A DNA stretch of 64,000 nucleotides from Hofstenia miamia. Taxonomy: Eukaryota; Xenacoelomorpha; Acoela. Below, piece after piece: positions 12,076 to 22,113 of the stretch; within the stretch, counting starts at the first letter, position 1; each line of letters starts with the position of its first letter. The notes below the pieces were generated by a model, which was given only the letters and a program-made list of their open reading frames with translations, ran no database searches and was not told the origin of the DNA. The DNA lies in NCBI GenBank assembly GCA_004352715.1, contig SCFE01000070.1, forward strand, positions 413,203 to 477,202, written 5' to 3'. The position numbers and the translations under genes are program-made.

Positions 12076-12491
12076 ATAGATGTGTACAATAGCTAATTCT
12101 TTGATTTGGTTACTTAAAATGATTTATTGTATCAAATCTTGGTCTGTGACGAAGCGTGTTTGCGGCCTCATTTTTGTTAATTTTACTTCAAATCGCCAGA
12201 CCGAGGTTACAGTTGGCCTTGGTTGGGACTAAAGTTGGGTCGGGCTAGGTCTAGTCGGGCTTGGACCGAATTTTCTATATAGCAATTTGGGCCGCGCCGG
12301 GCTTGGACCTAATATTTTAAGTGGTATTTGAAATACAAGAAAAATTTCACTTGAAAAAGCCTTGCAAATTGCAAAAAAACATTCTCTTTAAGTGTAACCA
12401 GCCCTGAAACTGTTGGCTGATGCAATACTTCTAACATCTAAATTTTGTCTGCTACAAGGCAAAGAGCGTTTTGTTTTTGCATATTACAAAA
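11223..12491 (+). other. Gag-protease segment present only in copy 1
   Basis: This stretch carries the end of gag, the zinc knuckle and the protease remnant, then GC-richer degenerate sequence (12130-12330). It is absent at the corresponding junction in the second copy (29691). Confidence 0.8.
12183..12330. mobile_element. Relic terminus of a GGCCTTG-type MITE and TCGGGCT-rich sequence
   Basis: acttcaaatcgccagaccga followed by gttacagttggccttgg resembles the inverted-repeat terminus of the MITE at 56623-57195. Next comes low-complexity sequence rich in tcgggct/cgggcttgga. Only one end is recognisable, so this is a diverged relic. Confidence 0.4.
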
Positions 12492-12492
12492 G

Positions 12493-13685
12493 CGTGACTT
12501 GAAAATTAAGGCCATGGCAAGCCACAGGCGTAAGGAGTCAGGCCTTAGCCTCGGCCAACCCACAGCCGCGGACAAAACACTCTCCGCTAAGCGTAATTAT
12601 TTAAAATTTTAATATTACAGTTGTCAGAACTACTTCAATAGTTACATTGCAGAGGCGGATTCAACAATTTTAGATAGGAGTGTTGCGTATGAACTAATTT
12701 TTTGAAATGCAGCTGCTATCCATTTTGCAATCGTCATTAAACATTTTTACTTGCATAAATAGTGTCTTTGGTTTGCAATATAATGTCAATACTCAACATT
12801 ATTTGGTTATTAGGAAAATGTTTTAGATGGTCCAAATTGAAGTTGGCTGAAGTTAATCTATACCTTCTTTGTACACAAGGTAAATACAACTAGACTTCCG
12901 GCTTTACACCAGTGGCACCACTAGGATTAAGTCAGGACGGCCTCGTCTAGTCTGGAGAAAGACTTGCCCGCCCTTATGACGGCAATCAAGACTAAGTATG
13001 ATCAAGACTTTTTTGAGAAAAATTATGTCGAATACAAGGCCTTCCAACATCAGTTGCCCATCAGTTGATTCAGAACAAAAAATTAAAATAACTAAAAGTT
13101 CGGAAACATTTTGTAGTAATCATAACAATCGGCGGAAGTGACATCAACTTAAACATTAAAGTTCTTGCAAGTCCTTGCAAATTCCAGTTTAATACTTGAA
13201 AACGAATTTTAATTGCTGCTAAAACGAGATAAATTTTAGATTGCATCTTTCAGGAGCAGATATGTTGCTTTATTTAGTTTTCTATAACAAAGGGCGATTT
13301 CCACCGCAACTGCCACTTTGAAAGGAGCCAGAAAAATGAACAACTATGTTATTTTGCATGAAGCGTTTCAAAATTTATACTTTAGTGAGCCAATGTAAAC
13401 GTTTTTGAATTTTTAACATTTTGAATAACTTTAAAGTTTGTGTTGGTTTCATTTCTATAGGATCCAGTTGATTTTTTCTGGTGCAGTATTTTGCCAGTAT
13501 TCTTGATATTCAATTTACATTAATACTATATACATATTTGTAAATGTATGTGCAGATTAAATTTAACCAGGTCAAAAATTTTTTAAATTTCTTAGTTCTT
13601 TGTAAAACCATTAAGTGCTTATAAATCATGCACTAATAAAGTTATTCAAAATCTGAAAGTACCACACGATAGAGGAGTGCCTCTT
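12493..13685. repeat. Duplicated block C, copy 1
   Basis: Block of about 1.2 kb also present at 17079-18294 and 29693-30885. It begins cgtgacttgaaaattaaggc in all copies, in three different left contexts, which shows a sharp boundary. It contains the GC-rich mini-ORF described separately. Copies 1 and 3 share an 80-base GC-rich insertion (after ttccgg near 12901) that copy 2 lacks. Confidence 0.9.
12514..12612 (+). CDS. Mini-ORF in block C (copy 1), function unknown
   Basis: ATG in an excellent initiation context (gccATGG) opens 32 codons beginning MASHRRKESGLSLGQPTAAD. The segment is GC-rich in an AT-rich background. The same reading frame is kept in all three block C copies (ATG at 12514, 17100 and 29714) and runs longer (57 codons) in the second. 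I do not recognise the peptide. It may be a first-exon relic, a fragment of a mobile element's protein, or fortuitous. Confidence 0.25.
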   Translation: MASHRRKESGLSLGQPTAADKTLSAKRNYLKF

Positions 13686-13709
13686 TAATCTTCACTCTTA
13701 AATCGCGAC

Positions 13710-14060
13710 CAGGGTTTCGAATACTCAAAATGTAAAGAACTCAAACTCGAATGAGCTCGATAACTAGATTGGAAAAACTCGTAAGAGAATTCAGCAATGC
13801 TCTATCAAAAATCCACGCGAAAAAAACCATAAAATTTGAATTATTTTAAATTTCAGTTACTTTGTAGATCGTAAATAATTAATTTTTAGCATACATAACT
13901 CGGAATTATTGTAAAATAAATTGTATTTTATTCTAAAAATACTCAAAATTTAGAAAAAACTCGATCGAACTTGGAATTTCTTTAAAAATACTCGAACTCG
14001 CACTTAAAATGTAAAAACTCGAACTCGGACCTGGTAACTCGAAATCGACTCAAAACCCTG
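13710..14060. mobile_element. hAT-like MITE, copy 1
   Basis: 351-bp element starting CAGGGTTTCGA and ending TCAAAACCCTG, so the terminal inverted repeats are CAGGGTTTYGA. Imperfect 8-bp flanks (atcgcgac / acagcgac, 6 of 8 identical) fit the 8-bp target duplication of hAT elements. The interior is rich in ACTCGAACTCG-like words. It also sits in the third block C copy, at 30910-31260, and is absent from the second. Confidence 0.7.
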
Positions 14061-14203
14061 ACAGCGACCCGGTGCTATTGTATTTAGTCTAACAATATAA
14101 AAACATTTTAGGATAGTGGGTGCTATCATCAATTTTTTTCATCTTGATTGTGTGAGCATTGTGAATGGCGAGAAGTCTTTAAAAAAGTTGCAATTTTCAA
14201 TGA

Positions 14204-15124
14204 AAAATAGGGAATTTTTACCAGCACTTAGGCCATAGCAATACACTAACAGAAATTCTCAACATACGTTCAAGCATCATTCATAATGACTAAATAGTTG
14301 TGAATCAACCTAAAGAAATTTAGCCAAAGTCTTCTTTGATTGGTAAGGTCATGGACCTTTGTAATCATGGACAGGAAGCAAATTTGATTTATTTTCTGGC
14401 TGTTTTGTTTCAATTATACATTTTCAACACAATGTTACAAAAATGTGTAGTTTAAAATGATATTCTGATCTCAATGCCTAGACTTTTATTGAAGGAAGCT
14501 GCCAAGGCCCAAGAATAGCCAGGCTGGTCCAGTGTTGATATTCAAAATCAGACCCGATCGCAATTTCGGTTTAAGCTGCTAAGGAACCCACAATAAAATT
14601 TTTGATCCAAGGCTATTTCAAATTGATTTCTAGCAATTATTTTAGTTAATTTCTATTCATTATCTGTTCAAAATCCTGCTTTAAAGAACATATATTTGAA
14701 CAAACAGTATTGGAAACAAAATTATTAAGGAATATTATGTATCGTAAACTGGACGAGTGTTAAATTTTTTAGGATCATGCGACATATCCATATTTACGCA
14801 AGGAAACCAAAATTGTTTTAGCTGTCCCAGCGCATTGCCCTGTGATTTCTTATATTTTTATGCTCTTGTTCATGCTTCTTATATAGAGATTATACAAATA
14901 AAATAACTTTTTAAATCTGTCAAGCCTAAAAGTTTTGAAAAGTCTCTTCCTACTTTGGAGTAAAGTGCTCAACGTTTTGAATGTTTATTTTAATGCATCT
15001 TGTTATTCTTAAAAAAAATCATTTTAGGGTGTGTTGATCATTTTCTAAAATTTTATTTCCATAAGCTGAAAAGGTAATTGGAATGGAAATTTCCATTTCC
15101 ATATTCAACATGGGATTCAACCTC
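14204..15124. repeat. Duplicated block D, copy 1
   Basis: Non-coding block of about 0.9 kb, repeated at 18848-19764 and partly at 40256-40520. It includes the palindromic phrase ggaaatttccatttcc near its right end. No open frame. Confidence 0.85.
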
Positions 15125-15889
15125 TTCATTTTTAAACTTAAGACATATTAACACTATGAAATTTAGCTGATGCCAAGCCACTTTTTCTCTTGCCCAAAGA
15201 TAGTCACCACTAATTTATAGACCTTCAATTATACGTATCTATCACATGAATTTACTAATTACTATGGTAAAATGTTGAAATCCTTATATAAAGATAATGC
15301 AAGCACTACAAATATAATTTCAAACATGCATCCAGATTGTTCAGTTGACATAGAAGAAGACATTAGTGAAAGTACAGCTTTAACAAAACAATTTTATACA
15401 ACTTCAACTATGAAAGAAATATCTAAAAACACATTTTGAACTAACCTGTCAAGGAATAATATTAATGGTAAGCAAGTGGACTAATATACAAAAACGGAAA
15501 AAATTTATAGACACGGGCCTTCTATCATTGCTGTAGCTCAATGTCAAAACTAAAAAAAATTCAAAAGAATTATATATATATATATATAACAAGTGCGGAT
15601 ACAGAAAAAATTCTTAGTTGGGGCCCAATGTAGAATAAAATGATAAGTACATAAATGGGTACTAGGGATGGCGCAAAGTACTGAATTTTTATTTATTAAG
15701 ATTCATCACAGTGCACGGACTTCACTATCATGGACTGACTCCAAAAATAGAAATTTTGAATTTGTTCAATTCTTCAAGACTCAGCACAAGTTTTTTCAAA
15801 TTTCAAATTAAATAAATATGTACATGTAATTCTAAACCGCAAATATACACATAGGCAAGATTTATATATATATTAATCGACTGCTCCAA
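15125..15889. other. AT-rich non-coding sequence with dispersed repeat
   Basis: No gene seen. The segment from about 15465 to an (AT)n tract at 15570-15588 (ctatcattgctgtagctcaa) is repeated near 23990-24118, next to another AT microsatellite. That suggests a small dispersed element ending in (AT)n. Confidence 0.5.
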
Positions 15890-15894
15890 CAAAA

Positions 15895-16546
15895 ATTGTA
15901 GTAAATTAACAACCAGCATAATAAAATTCACGCTCAAACAAAAGCTGTTTCAACTTTCTTTTAAACAGGATATGATTAGTCTCAAATGGATGGTAAGGAA
16001 TTCTAAAGTTTTGGACCAAAAATGCAAAAGGAAGCATCTCCTGCAGTTAAATTTGATTTTAGGGATGCTAATAAAAGCTGATCAGACGAACGGAAATCGC
16101 GATTTGGTGTGCATAATATAAGTAGTTTGGCTAGATATTTAGGTTCGTGGANTATCTCGTTCTTTTTGGTCCAAATAATTAATGTTGTAGTCTCCCATTA
16201 AAATAATGTCTTTATTTTCAGAAACAGCTAAAACCAATTCATTTTCCAATTGCTCAATGAAATAATTCGAGTATTTTTTGTGCGGAGAATAAGAAACATT
16301 TATCAGTTGTTTTTTATATGTAGCATTTCCCAAGGGATTTGATATTTCTACCCATAAGCTTTCAAATTTAGATACGTCGCTATACTTTATATCTTCGCGT
16401 AATTTAGGTTTGAAAATTTTTGGTATTAATAATGAGACACCTCCACCACTGGATTTTCCTAATAGATTATTAGTTTGCCTATCTTTTCTAAACAAACAAA
16501 ATGATTTATTGAATGACCAACAATTATCAAAGTCTTTCCGAGATTC
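15895..16546 (-). mobile_element. CR1/L2-like LINE fragment: endonuclease joined to RT C-terminus
   Basis: On the minus strand, 16546-16153 is an endonuclease (EEP/APE-type) fragment. It shows SSGGGVSLLIP, FESLWVEIS, INVSYSPHKKY and the GDYNIN motif (MGDYNINYL), the order expected for LINE endonucleases. Directly after a single 'n' at 16152, the sequence becomes an RT C-terminal region: HEPKYLAKLLILC, DFRSSDQLLL and the remnant GPKL-stop-NSLP. The reverse transcriptase core, about 2 kb in a full element, is missing between them. This is either a real internal deletion or an assembly collapse at the 'n'. The C-terminal part is shared with 37345-37600. Confidence 0.75.
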
Positions 16547-17078
16547 CTAGAATAACATCATTTTTAACAATTTCAAAGTCAAATGCAGAATTTAAGCTAT
16601 GCAAGGTTTACATGTAAGAATTTTTACACATTCTTTGAATTCTCACATGCCCTAGAAAAACAGTTTGGAAAATGTAGCATAAAATTTTGTATTTCACTTG
16701 CAAATCAATTCTAAAGCTTTGGTAATATTTTGCAAAATCTTTGGCGAATATTCCAAATTTATGTAGAATAGTTGTACAATTTTCATGAATTTATCAAAAA
16801 TGCTAGAAAACCCATTTTTATGTAATAAGTATTTTGCAGCTGGAACTATTTGGCTGATATCAGCCCTAACCTTAACCCCAGCCATGATGTCAAAAGCTGC
16901 ATCCACAAACATTGAAGCCGTCGGACATGAGATTTTTATTGAATTTAATATTCACCACATTTTTCATAATTTATCTGGACTTACACTGACCTTGAATAAA
17001 ACTCATTATTCATTGTAAAAGCACTGTTTACTTAAATTTGAAAATCAAAACAAAGGTTAAATTTACGGTTACTAAAAT
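16547..17078. other. Non-coding spacer between LINE fragment and block C'
   Basis: Nothing recognisable. Overlapping short open frames on both strands lack protein character. Confidence 0.5.
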
Positions 17079-18294
17079 CGTGACTTGAAAATTAAGGCCA
17101 TGGCAAGCCACAGGCGTAAGGAGTCAGGCCTTAGCCTCGGCCAACCCACAGCCGCGGACAAAACACTCTCCGCTAAGCGTAATTATTTAAAATTTTATAA
17201 TTACAGTTGCCAGAACTACTTCAATAGTTACATTGCAGAGGCGGATTCAACAATTTTAGATAGGATTTTTTGAAATGCAGCTGCTATCCATTTTGCAATC
17301 GTCATTAAATATTTTTACTTGCATAAATAGTGTCTTTGGTTTGCAATATAATGTCAATACTCAACATTATTTGGTTATTAGGAAAATGTTTTAGATGGTC
17401 CAAATTGAAGTTGGCTGAAGTTAATCTATAACTTCTTTGTACACAAGGTAAATACAACTAGATTTCCGGCAATCAAGACTAAGTATGATCAAGACTTTTT
17501 TGAGAAAAACTATGTCGAATACAAGGCCTTCCAGCATCAGTTGCCCATCAGTTGATTCAGAACAAAAAATAAAAATAACTAAAAGTTCGGAAACATTTTG
17601 TAGTAATCATAACAATCGGCAATTCCTATGAAAGTGACATCAACTTAAACATTAAAGTTCTTGCAAGTCCTTGCAAATTCCAGTTTAATACTTGAAAACG
17701 AATTTTAATTGCTGCTNATCATTCATATACTAAAAGGAAAGAACACAACAAAAGTTTAGAAAAACAAATATAGCAGTTCTTGCAAATTCCAGTCTAATAC
17801 TTGAAAACGAATTTTAAGTGCTGCTAAAATGAGATAAATTTAAAATTGCATCTTTCAGGAGCAGATATGTTGCTTTATTTTGTTTTCTATAACAAAGGGC
17901 GATTTCCACCGCAACTGCCACTTTGAAAGGAGCCAGAAAAATGAACAACTATGTTATTTTGCATGAAGCTTTTCAAAATTTATACTTTAGTGAGCCAATG
18001 TAAACGTTTTTGAATTTTTAACATTTTGAATAACTTTAAAGTTTGAGTAGGTTTCATTTCTATAGGATCCAGTTGATTTTTTCTGGTGCAGTATTTTGCC
18101 AGTATTCTTGATATTCAATTTACATTAATACTATATACATCTTTGTAAATGTATGTGCAGATTAAATTCAACGTCAATGGTCAAGAATTTTTTATATTTC
18201 TTAGTTCCTTATAAAACCATTAAGTGCTTATAAATCATGCAGTAATAAAGTTATTAAAAATTTGAAAGTACCACATGATAGAGGAGTGCCTCTT
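17079..18294. repeat. Duplicated block C, copy 2
   Basis: Same block as at 12493. This copy lacks the 80-bp GC-rich insertion and the hAT-like MITE, so it probably reflects the older state. It contains an internal partial duplication around 17717-17830: after the single 'n' at 17717 the phrase cttgcaaattccagt and its surroundings recur. An extra 60 bases or so is best explained as a join artefact or small tandem duplication. Confidence 0.85.
17100..17273 (+). CDS. Mini-ORF in block C (copy 2), function unknown
   Basis: The frame opens at ATG 17100 (gccATGG) and runs 57 codons, further than in copies 1 and 3 because their in-frame TAA is a TAT codon here. The first 32 codons are the same as in the other copies. 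It has no signal peptide or recognisable domain and may not be translated. Confidence 0.25.
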   Translation: MASHRRKESGLSLGQPTAADKTLSAKRNYLKFYNYSCQNYFNSYIAEADSTILDRIF

Positions 18295-18331
18295 CTCCTT
18301 AAACAATTAATATATATGATAACTGCATTTC

Positions 18332-18337
<6 letters not shown>

Positions 18338-18362
<25 letters not shown>
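18338..18362. repeat. (AT)n microsatellite with repeated flanks
   Basis: The left flank (aattaatatatatgataact) and right flank (attcagggttgcatattgca) are shared with the AT tract at 24489-24514 and, less closely, with 37863-37896. The microsatellite is therefore part of a dispersed unit. Confidence 0.85.
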
Positions 18363-18410
18363 TCAGGGTTGCATATTGCAATAGTTATTATTTTGAAAAT
18401 CGAATAGGTT

Positions 18411-18720
18411 TGATTGGTTTCAATTGCATTAGGACGGCTCAATATAACATCTGTTTCAAGTTTGAAAACATTATCATGTGTAACTTGAATGGGAGAATAA
18501 CCCCAATGGTATGGAAATAAAAAAATGATTCAAAAAATGGCATAATCCTAGTATTTCAAAAAAAAAATTTGATAATTTTATAAATTTATATTGAAAATGT
18601 ACTATGATTTCAATTGCATTAGGACGGCTCAATATAAGATTTGTTTCAATTTTGAAAACTTTATCATGTGTAACTTGAATTGGAGAATAACCCCAATGGT
18701 ATGGAAATAAAAATAATGCA
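18411..18720. repeat. Direct repeat with about 190-bp period
   Basis: A segment of about 115 bp containing ttgcattaggacggctcaat, tatcatgtgtaacttgaat and gagaataaccccaatggta occurs twice (about 18411-18525 and 18603-18718) with few differences. No coding sense. Confidence 0.85.
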
Positions 18721-18847
18721 AAAGATTTACTCATAAACACAAATTTGTAAAAGTATGCATGTATTACGATAGGGACATAAATTTATTTAAGTCTGAGTGA
18801 GAGCGAAGATGACGTCACTCAAGGTGTGTAATAATTTCTTCATATGG

Positions 18848-19764
18848 AAAATTAGGGAATTTTTACGAGCACTTAGGCCATAGCAATACACTAACAGAAA
18901 TTCTCAACCTACGTTCAAGCATCATTCATACGGGCTAAATAGCTGTAAATCAACCTAAAGGAATTTAGCCAAAGTCTTCTTTGATTGGTAAGGTCATGGA
19001 CCTTTGTAATCATGGACAGGAAGCAAATTTGATTTATTTTCTGGCTATTTTGTTTCAATTATACATTTTCAACACAATGTTACAAAAATGTGTAGTTTAA
19101 AATGATATTCTGATCTCAACGCCTAGACTTTTATTGAAGGAAGCTGCCAAGGCCCAAGAATAGCCAGGCTGGTCCAAGGTTGATATTCAAAATCAGACCC
19201 GATCGCAATTTCGGTTTTAAGCTGCTAAGGAACCCACAATAAAATTTTTGATCCAAGGCTATTTCAAATTGATTTCTAGTAATTATTTTAGTTAATTTCT
19301 ATTAATTATCTGTTCAAAATCATGCTTTAAAGAACATGTATTTAAACAAACAGTATTGGAACCAAAATTATTAAGAAATATGTATCGTAAACTGGACGAG
19401 TGTTAAATTTTTTAGGATCATGCGACATATCCATATTTACGCAGGGAAACCAAAATTGTTTTAGCTGTACCAGCGCATTGCCCTGTGATTTCTTATATTT
19501 TTATGCTTTTGTTCATGCTTCTTATATAGAGATTATACAAATAAAATAGCTTTTTAAATCTGTAAAGCCTAAAAATTTTGAAAAGTCTCTTCCTACTTTG
19601 GAGGAAAGTGCTCAACGTTTTGAATGTTCATTGTAATACATTTTGTTATTCTTAAAAAAAATCATTTTAGGGTGTGTTGATCATTTTCTAAAATTTTATT
19701 TCCATAAGCTGAAAAGTTAATTGGAATGGAAATTTCCATTTCCATATGCAAAATGGGATTCAAC
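18848..19764. repeat. Duplicated block D, copy 2
   Basis: Second copy of block D. It runs directly into block E at 19764, giving the contiguous order C'-D'-E. Confidence 0.85.
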
Positions 19765-21321
19765 AATGGCAGTGCAAGAATTATATTTTCATAAAGTTGA
19801 GGATATCTTGTTATAACACGTTTGTAAAGTTTTTTCATATTTTTTTTCAACACTCGTTTTTGGATTGTCATTTTTAAAATTTTCAATTGCAAAAGAGTGA
19901 TCCTGCAAGGGTCTGAGCAATGAATTTGCTGGTAGTATCATATTACAGGCCTCTATTTGATATCTAATGATAATACTGAAATACCTCTTTATTCACCATA
20001 TTATTATACCATATTATTATAAAGCACTTCAGTTAAAATATACACAAAATTAAATATTCTTTTTTTACTTCCAACAAATGGTGCACAGAAAAGCTGAAAT
20101 TAAGCAATCAATTGCATTTCAAACATTTAATAAAATTATAAACCTCTATATGTAATTAATTTATTTAAATCACATGTGGACTGTGTGAATTTAAATCTTC
20201 CAAAATTGTTAAAAAATAATTAAACGTGGCTTCTCAGGGTATCATACATACTGGTGAAAGATACTAAATATTTTTACTAAATTTACATGCAAAACAGTTA
20301 AGGCCAAAAGGCTTTACTAAGTAGGTACTAGGCCTACTTCATGTGTAATAAACTCAAATTTTAATAGATCATCAATACTTGACTTGATTTGAATAATAAT
20401 ATAAAAACTCGTAGGGTTCTAAGAATAGATCAACTTTTTCAATTAAAAGCTCGTTTTTAACTAATTATTTCATCGTGAAACAGTCAGTCTCATTCCTTTC
20501 TTATATCGAAAACTTATTTTTAACCTGAGAATTAATATTTTTTTATCTCAAATAGTTTTATTTGTTCATTCCTTTATAGGTGGTTTATACCAAGAATATT
20601 GATTATCTTTGTTTTTCACATAAAATATAATTTAATGAGAAATAGTGATTTGCTTCAAAACATTTTATAGCAACAAACAATGTGGTTTCCTTGGCAATTT
20701 CCAAAATACGAATTTTTTGAAAAGAAGTTTATATCCATATTTAATATATCATATAATAAAGTTAAGATATTTTTGAAATTCATATAAAATGGGACTTCAT
20801 TTTTTACATTTATACAATTATTCACAATTTTTTCAATAGAAATGAAACCTGAGGGTTGAATAAGAGAATTTCAAAATAATGACATTGTTCTTCTAAATGA
20901 AAGTTAAGTAGCATAAGAAATCTAAGATTCGTAATCTCTCCTAAAAATAATAAAAATTAGCATTTGAAATATTTCTGAATTGATTCCCTAAATTCAAAGT
21001 TACTTCAGTTTTCGAAAAAATTATATAGTTATATTTATTTTGTCTCAAAGTTTGTTATAGGAAAATGTTAAGAATTTTACATCAAAGCAAGTTGTGTGCA
21101 AAATGATATTCTTCAGTATTAAGCTAAAAATTTTTGAAATTTATTGCAAAGAAGCTCTTTAAAAGTAGTAAATTATTTCACATAATGATAAGTTGATAAC
21201 ATTTCATCATTAGTTCTTACCGCTTCAATTATTTTGTTCAGTTGTGTGTCAAATACTATAAATTTAAAAATAATTAACACTGTGAATTTCGTTTTTCCCG
21301 GTATTACAATTTATTGTGGCA

Positions 21322-22071
21322 ATGAGATTTGTAAATTTATGGTTAATTGCTCTCTTTCTTTCTCAACATTTTTCAGTAATATCATACCAAGATTTACCTT
21401 TTAAGAAATTAGCAGAATACCTTATGAATGTAGTTGTAAAAAGCAATTCTGCATGTAGGCGTATGTCAAATAAGTACGTTAAGGACATGATTGACTATCA
21501 ACAGAAAAAACATTCAGTAGAAGAAATATTAAACGAATTTACAGTGGCGACCATAGAAGATCCAAATTCCAACGAACAATGCTGCAAGATGATTCAACTT
21601 AGTCTTTTAGAAATAAAAAAATTGGTACGAGATTATTTAAAGGGAAAAAAAATTGAAGACTCAAAATATTTTAATGCGAAATTTGAATTGCAAGGTCTTA
21701 AATTCCATCAATCAGACCTTGATAAAATGGATTGTGGCTATCTCAATTTTTTCAGGAGTGTACTAAAGACAGATATGTGTGAGTGCCAAGAAAAACAAGA
21801 TAAAGTAAAATTCGCCAAAGCATTTAAAGAATGTGATGGAAACGAAAGTTTGTGTGATGATCCTGATGTAATTGAAATGAGATTAACCGCTCAAAATATT
21901 AGCACTGCTTGCCTTAACCTCACTGAGGAAGCGAATAAATTTTTCCTTGATCGTCACTATAAGGTTAAAAACCTTAAATTTCCAATTCTGAAATGTGTAA
22001 TTTCTTTCTCTAAGCTTAACAATGTCAATTTAGTTTTGTTAATTATTACCTTTGTTATAAATTATTGCTAA
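21322..22071 (+). CDS. Secreted or membrane-anchored cysteine-rich protein, unknown family
   Basis: Single-exon frame of 249 residues from ATG 21322. The preceding in-frame GTG is not a credible eukaryotic start. Residues 1-21 (MRFVNLWLIALFLSQHFSVI...) form a good signal peptide. The mature part is charged and probably helical, with eleven Cys at 45, 87, 88, 138, 153, 155, 171, 178, 197, 225 and 249. It has three N-glycosylation sequons (NES 174, NIS 192, NLT 199). A hydrophobic tail (234-248, VNLVLLIITFVINY) suggests a GPI-attachment signal or membrane anchor. I recognise no domain and can assign no function. An AATAAA lies 37 bases after the stop. A start-less, frameshifted paralogue sits at 35514. 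The frame is intact while its paralogue has decayed, which supports a real gene; there is no sign of a mobile-element protein. Confidence 0.7.
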   Translation: MRFVNLWLIALFLSQHFSVISYQDLPFKKLAEYLMNVVVKSNSACRRMSNKYVKDMIDYQQKKHSVEEILNEFTVATIEDPNSNEQCCKMIQLSLLEIKKLVRDYLKGKKIEDSKYFNAKFELQGLKFHQSDLDKMDCGYLNFFRSVLKTDMCECQEKQDKVKFAKAFKECDGNESLCDDPDVIEMRLTAQNISTACLNLTEEANKFFLDRHYKVKNLKFPILKCVISFSKLNNVNLVLLIITFVINYC

Positions 22072-22107
22072 ACATTTCTTTAGTTACGTTATTGGTCATA
22101 TATTATA

Positions 22108-22113
22108 AATAAA
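22108..22113 (+). promoter_or_regulatory. Poly(A) signal of the secreted-protein gene
   Basis: AATAAA about 37 bases after the stop codon. It is conserved at the same place in the decayed paralogue (36241-36246). Confidence 0.5.

Noticed and set aside
21316-21321. GTG start two codons upstream for the secreted protein
   Set aside because: Non-ATG starts are not expected here; ATG 21322 gives a clean signal peptide.
21322-22071. Saposin-like domain assignment for the secreted protein
   Set aside because: Cysteine spacing only loosely resembles saposins and the conserved pattern is not met.
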